From NCBI GenBank assembly GCA_963969495.1, contig OZ018330.1, positions 65,152,513-65,216,512 of the forward strand: a DNA stretch of 64,000 nt, given 5' to 3'. Position numbers and translations under genes: made by a program. The notes under the pieces are model-generated. The model was not told the DNA's origin. It did no database searches and was given only the letters and a program-made list of their open reading frames with translations. Shown here piece after piece: positions 58,532 to 64,000 of the stretch. The stretch is from Ceratothoa steindachneri (taxonomy: Eukaryota > Arthropoda > Malacostraca > Isopoda > Cymothoidae). Position 1 is the first letter of the stretch; the number at the start of each line of letters is the position of its first letter.

Positions 58532-58912
58532 CAACAAATTTAAGTGAATAACAATTCATATGATCAAAGGTGACGAAATCAACGAGGGTATTCGTTTCAC
58601 TACCAAAGTTCGCACTCATCTATATACAAATTGACATCTCAAACACAGCACGAGACATATTCCTCCGAATCGATCCTTACTGACATAATTAGCCAAATAT
58701 TGGAACGATAAAATTCTACTTAAACTTCTCCACACATGAAATATTACTTACAGTTTCCAATATCTGAAACCTCAAGTTAACGAAATCTAAATTAGTTTAA
58801 ATATGTATAATCCTTACTGAATTCTATAAAAATATTCATTACAAAGGGTTAGGCAGCATGAACACACGGCTCAGTCTATTCATATAGGTGCGAACAAAAG
58901 GAATAAAGCATT
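58532..58912. other. No gene recognised
   Basis: AT-rich flank of the hAT insertion. Confidence 0.4.
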
Positions 58913-60187
58913 AAACTGACCTTTCATTTTATGATTTCTATTTTGAACTGAACTTTCAATTTATGATATCTGTTTTGAAACTGACCATTCATATTTATGT
59001 CTATTTTAAATTGTCCTTTCATTTTATGATATAATTTTGAACTGACCTTTTATTTTAGCATATCTATTATGAAAATGACCTTTTATTTTATGATATATAT
59101 TTTTGAACTGAGGTTTCATTTTATGATATCTATGTTGAAGCTGATCTTTTATTTTAGCATATCTGTGCTGGAACTTACCTTTCATTTTATGATATGTATG
59201 TTATGGCTAACATTTCATTTTATGATATCTTTGTTGTAACTGGCCTTTAATTTTGTGATATCTATGTTCATACTGACATTTAATTTTATGATATGTGTGT
59301 TGTAACTGTCCTTTCATTTTATGATATCTTTTATGAACTGAGCTTTCATCATTTGATATCTGTGATGAATTTTGGTCTTTCAATTTATAATAACTGTGTT
59401 GGAACTGAACTTTCATTTTAGTATATGTATGTTTGAACTGAAGGTTGATTTTATAATGTTTGTGTTGAAATAGCCCTTTCATTTTATTATATCGATGTTG
59501 GAACTGATATATATTTTTGAACTGACCTTTCATTTTATGATATATGTTTTGGAACTGAGCTTTAATTTATGATATATATGTTGGAACTAAGCTTTCGTTT
59601 TATGATATCTATCATGGCATAACTTTTTATTATCTGTGTTGGAACTAACTTTCATTTTATGATATCTATTTGGCCTTTATTTTTAATATTTTGATATCTG
59701 TGTTGTAACTGACCTGACATTTTATGATATCTGTGTTCGAACTGATTTTCCATTTTGGAATATCTATTTTTTAACTTAGCTTTCATTTTATGATATCTTC
59801 GATGGGATTGACCCTTAATCTTATGATATCTCTGTTGGAAATTACCTTTAATATTATGATATTTAGGGAGGGGGAACTAACTTTTCATTTTAGGATAATA
59901 GTTTTACAACTCACCTTTCATTTGATGATATATGTGTTAGAACTGACCTTTTATTTTATGATATCTATTTTTTAACTACCCTTTCATTGTATGATATCGG
60001 TGTTGGAACTGACCTTACATCTTATGACTCTTCATTGCATGATATATATGTTGGAACTGACCTTTCATCTTATGAATCTTCATTTTATGATATCTGTTTT
60101 GGAACTGACCTTTCATTTTATGATATCTATAATGGAACTAAATATTTCTTATATTATTCTTAGAACTCACCTTTTATTTCATAATAT
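58913..60187. repeat. 33-bp minisatellite, about 35 degenerate units
   Basis: The unit is close to AACTGACCTTTCATTTTATG plus ATATCTGTGTTGG, varying 30-36 bp. On the minus strand a 108-codon frame (59207-59533) reads an 11-residue repeat near RYHKMKGQLQH because the unit is a multiple of three. No start context, conserved flank or homology suggests a real gene. Confidence 0.95.
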
Positions 60188-60612
60188 TTGGTAGATTATT
60201 CCACATATTGACGAAAAGTATACAGAATTAAAATTTCCCATGCAGCACTCACGACTCAAAAGAACAAGATGTAAGGAGGCATTGAGGAAAAGTCAGGTTC
60301 TCAGAGCCCAGTAGAGGCTCGAGATGGAAGCCAGAGAATGTGACTATATTCAAAAATTCGTCCAAGTGAGGAAGGAGAGAAGACAAAATTCTCCGAAGTT
60401 TGCGATTTTTCTCAAGGACAGATGCTCTATAATTAAATGCCTATATTTATTAAGCAATCTTTGTTTAATTAGGAGAAGAGTGCTTCCACATAATGCGTGT
60501 AAGTAAACTAAGTTTGCCTGGAATAAATTGTTGTGTTGAGATACGCTCAATCTTAAACTATTGACAAAGTAGACGTTTTAAAAGATTATACACTCACTCG
60601 AGAAAATATTAA
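60188..60612. other. No gene recognised
   Basis: Short sequence between the minisatellite and the Tc1-like element. Confidence 0.4.
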
Positions 60613-62102
60613 TACCCTTACCTAATACCAAAAATTTAGGTCATAGTTCATGAACCATTTAATTCAGAGTAACTAAATAATATTAGACACATAGTTTAAA
60701 TAAGTTTGATAGAGAATAAATGAATAATTTCACTTTTTACGGAAATTTAAAATAAAAAAGTACTCTTATCCTATATAATTTCATAACTAACTTTTTGCCT
60801 TAATGACATTCCTCAAACGATTATTTTAGATTTTGTTTAGGTTCTAAGCATCCTCTGATGGAATGTTGTCCTACCCGTCTTTGCCAAATTCTTCAATTAA
60901 CTGATATTTTGGGGATGTTTTACATCTACACAGACCTTCAGTTCCTGCCATAAATTTTCGATTGAGTTCAGTTCTGGTGACTGTGATTGGCATTCCAAAA
61001 TGCGTGTTTTGCCTTCTTCAATCAGGAAGAAACTAATTTCCAAATATTTAAGTCTCTGTGGTGTTATAAGATCAATTTTTGACCTAAGCTGAGGTTGTGA
61101 GCAGAAATCTTGAGATAATCTTCAATAATATTTCCTTAGTATTTTTTAGTCATTATCATGTTGATTTGATGTTGTTTGCAAAGAAACTGACCCATAACAA
61201 AATAAATCCACTTCCATGTTTATTTATGGAACAGTGTAATTTTAGAAGACGAGTCTCACTACTTTTATGGCAAACTTACATGACATCTTTTGTGCCAATC
61301 AGCTCAATCTTAGTTTCATCTGACTCTAGCACCTAGTTCCCAAAATGGAAATCTCTCTCCAAATCATCGTTGGCTTACTCCAAACGGGCTTCAAATGATT
61401 TCTTTTCAATAATAGTGTCCTTCTCTGACGACTTCCATGCATTCCTTTACAACATATTGGGCATTACGCTCAAATTAGCATCAAAACTTTTCTCTCCTAA
61501 TTGAACATTGATCTCTCTTCTAGTTATCCTTGGAATATTTTTAGGAGATCTTTTAATTATCTTTAGCACCATGCAGAGTGGATTTTCCCAAGGACGACCC
61601 GAAGGTGGGAGATTTGCAGATGTTCCTGGAAGGGAAGATCTTCGTATATTACTGACTGCATTGTGATTAAGGAAATTTCATTCTTCACAAATCTTCTTGT
61701 ACATCATTTTGGATTTGAAGTTCGTAATTATTCGAGATTTGAATTCAGAAACTTTCAGTTTAGTCCTTTTTGCCATAATGATTATTTTTATATTGAGAAT
61801 TTCGAGGCTACGATTCCCCAAAAAGTGTTTTTTTAGTACGATTTAGACTATTCCTGAGTAGTCTAAGTTATAAATAGAAAGTCGCAGAAACTACTCGTGC
61901 GAATTCAAAACTGTATCATAATTAAAAACATATGAATTAAAAGATATGAAAACTTTTTGTTTGCAATTTTTGTAAAGTGTTATACTGCTTTATTTTTTAT
62001 TAACCTTATTGAAACTTTGTTTTAATGACTACGAATTTCGCCAACCTGCAAAAGATAGCTAATGAACTATGGTTAAAAAATTAGTGTGGATTAACAAGGG
62101 TA
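60613..62102 (-). mobile_element. Second Tc1-like element
   Basis: Left end TACCCTTACCTAATACC and right end (reverse complement TACCCTTGTTAATCC) continue into a shared CATAGTTCAT block about 35 bp inside. The length of about 1.49 kb is usual for Tc1 elements. Confidence 0.75.
60787..61777 (-). pseudogene. Tc1-like transposase, broken
   Basis: The start MAKRTKLKVSEFKSRIITNF at 61777 leads into helix-turn-helix sequence. It then reads RITRREINVQLGEKSFDANL, SDETKIELIGTKDVM (first Asp), LLWVSFF near GGSIMLWGCF, and ILECQSQSPELNSIENLWQE (Glu present, the second D region lost). It ends NNRLRNVIKAKS. Stops near 61678, 61455 and 61330 and a gap between the first and third acids disable it. Confidence 0.85.
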
Positions 62103-62638
62103 TAAATCGTGGACCATTTACTTATAACCAAATGTTGAAGATCATCTTGTACTAGTGGCACTTAAAAACATATTGGATACGTTATGTCCCCGTTCATCTT
62201 GTAAGAGGATCTCAGAGTCAAAAGAGAAGGCTAAATCAAATGATTGGATGAGTGTGTTTGGCCCTGGATCCAGGAGGTTGCCGTTGGAATGCAATTTTTT
62301 TGGCCACATTGCTCCGAACATCTGGCCCCCTAAGTCTTCAGCCTGAAACCACTTGGACTATTTTTGTTTGGTGTAGTTGAGAGAGACTAACAAGTTCCCA
62401 TGTAGCACAAAGATGAACCTTAGGTCTAGGATCACCAAAGTTTTCAACCAGTTAAACAGACGTCGACGCTGCCTGGAGGTCCTGGTTGAGGACAAAAGCA
62501 ATTTCATTGATTAAAATAAAGAGTAAAATTCTTAAAATCTTTAAAATGGAACTTAGGTAAATATATATGTATAAATGAACACTGTTATTTTATTTTATGT
62601 TGGAGTTAAGCATAAAATTACCTCCCAGCGCCTCCTGT
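62103..62638. other. No gene recognised
   Basis: A 63-codon frame at 62155-62346 has no recognisable feature. Confidence 0.4.
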
Positions 62639-62643
62639 ACACT

Positions 62644-62726
<83 letters not shown>
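62639..62726. repeat. (AC)n-(AT)n compound microsatellite
   Basis: About 22 bp of AC dinucleotides followed by about 66 bp of AT dinucleotides. Confidence 0.95.
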
Positions 62727-62729
<3 letters not shown>

Positions 62730-63029
62730 CAGAGAATTTTTTTACGCGAAATTGTCTAATCTTCCATTCAGTCTTGACAGTCTATTGTATTCCGGGAAGG
62801 GAGTAAGCAGAGAGAAGTCTTTAATTCAGGAAGAATTGAAATGCATCCAAGTTTAAACAAAACATGTTTTGAGCATGTAGTCAGGAAACAAAAGCCCTAT
62901 TGCAAAAGAAGGCAGAAATGTTTGATATCAAAGGGAGAACATTTTTATTACGTCTAAACTACAAACCTTTTCAATTAGTTACATACTTGGTTGGAAGCTG
63001 AATGACGCACGTCATTTTTTATTGAAAGG

Positions 63030-64000
63030 AAGAATTAGAATAAACTACGATGATACTTGGCAAGGTGGAAGAAGAAATGTTTAGAGAAGAAAAATCCGAT
63101 CAAACTTCTAATAATATCTGGTAATTTAGAGGAAGAGACCTGTAAAGTAGAAGATCTAGAACAAACTTCTGATAATAGAGACCAAATTGCAAGAGAAAAC
63201 GAATTTCTTATAATACAGGTCAAAATTAAAGAATAGAAATTTAGAAGAGAATAATTATATTAAATTTCTGATAACCCTGTAGAAGTTCGAAGAAGAGATC
63301 TTCATAGCAGTAGAATGAGACTAAACTTCTCAAAATACTAGGAAACTGGGAAGAAGAGAGATTTAGAGGAGAGGAACTAGACTAACTTTTGATAATACAT
63401 GGCAAGTTGTAGAAGAGAACTGTAGAGAGAAGAATTGGAACAAACTTCTGATAATATTGTGCAAATTGGAAGAGGAGACTAGTTACACTAAACCTTTGAT
63501 AATACTTAGCAAGGTGGAAGAAGAGACCATGCTAGGAGAAGAGTTAGTCCAAAACTATGATAATATTTGACAACTATGAAATCTTAAAAAGTGGTGAATC
63601 AGGCCAATTTTCTCATAATAGTTGGCAAGTTCGAAAAAGATGTTTGTAGAGAAAAAGAATTAGACCAAAGTTCTGATATTACTGGGTATGTAAAGAAGAG
63701 ACCATTAAAAGAAAACAATTAGACCAAATTTCTTATAATAATTGACAAGTTGGAAGAAAAGTAGATTCGAAGGAGAAAATTTGACCAAAATTCGGATGAT
63801 ACTGGTCATGTTGGAAACAAATAATTTTAAACAAGATGAATTTGACAAAATTTACGGTAATACTGGGCAAGTAGGTTGAGTAGAACTTTAGAGGAGAAAA
63901 ACTCTACCACACTTCTGTTAAAATTGGGCAAGTTGGAAGATGAGGCCTCTAGCGAAGAAGAATTAGAACATAATTCGGATAATACTGGGCAACTTGGTAA
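63030..64000 (+). repeat. About 61-bp degenerate minisatellite, open at window edge
   Basis: Roughly 16 units share a core near AATTAGACCAAACTTCTGAT, AATACTGGGCAAGTTGGAAG and AAGAGACC. Divergence and small indels are high, and the array continues past the window. No coding support. Confidence 0.85.

Noticed and set aside
58913..64000. CRISPR-like arrays
   Set aside because: Repeats vary throughout the unit with no unique spacers. They are degenerate minisatellites in eukaryotic DNA.

Overview
This is eukaryotic nuclear DNA, probably from an arthropod and most plausibly a decapod crustacean. It is AT-rich and gene-poor. It holds a dozen long (TA)n arrays, relics of most metazoan transposon classes, a short run of the arthropod telomere motif TTAGG, and one exon whose peptide closely resembles the start of an animal vesicular monoamine transporter. 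The species assignment is inference.

Host gene content is very small. A minus-strand exon at 1904-2040 encodes the N-terminus and first membrane segment of a VMAT/SLC18A-type transporter, and the rest of that gene lies outside what I can recognise here. A second spliced gene (exons between about 41.08 and 43.34 kb, plus strand) has matching splice phases and a stop. It appears to sit inside a 7.5-kb segment with diverged inverted termini (36468-43964), so it may belong to a DNA transposon rather than to the host.

Layout. 0.7-1.05 kb: inverted Penelope-type (PLE) end motifs around a (TA)n array. 1.9-2.04: VMAT exon. 3.5-4.0: Tc1/mariner relic. 4.3-11.8: decayed BEL/Pao retrotransposon with Gag, zinc knuckles, RT, RNase H, integrase and C-terminal domain, bracketed by 160-bp direct repeats. 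11.8-26.6: mostly unrecognised, with one mariner relic at 17.3 kb. 26.6-29.1: broken piggyBac transposase. 30.9-32.5: long hairpin, hammerhead-like motif and truncated PLE with GIY-YIG endonuclease. 34-36.5: DIRS-like RNase H trace. 36.5-44: putative DNA transposon holding a CR1-like LINE and an inverted SINE pair. 46.3-47.5: second PLE, minus strand. 48.4-58.5: a three-level nest, described below. 58.9-60.2: 33-bp minisatellite. 60.6-62.1: another Tc1-like element, minus strand. 63.0-64.0: about 61-bp degenerate minisatellite running off the window.

The best-supported structure is the nest. A hAT element (48401-58523, 8-bp target duplication matching at 7 of 8 bases) carries a Tc1-like element (48971-56349). 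That element is itself split by a young gypsy element (49696-55560) with perfect 5-bp GGCTA duplications, a polypurine tract and LTRs that are about 99% identical by eye. The gypsy element has one open frame of 711 codons from which capsid, the RT catalytic core and integrase are missing. The relics do not form a pathway. They record successive insertions, several beside (TA)n arrays.
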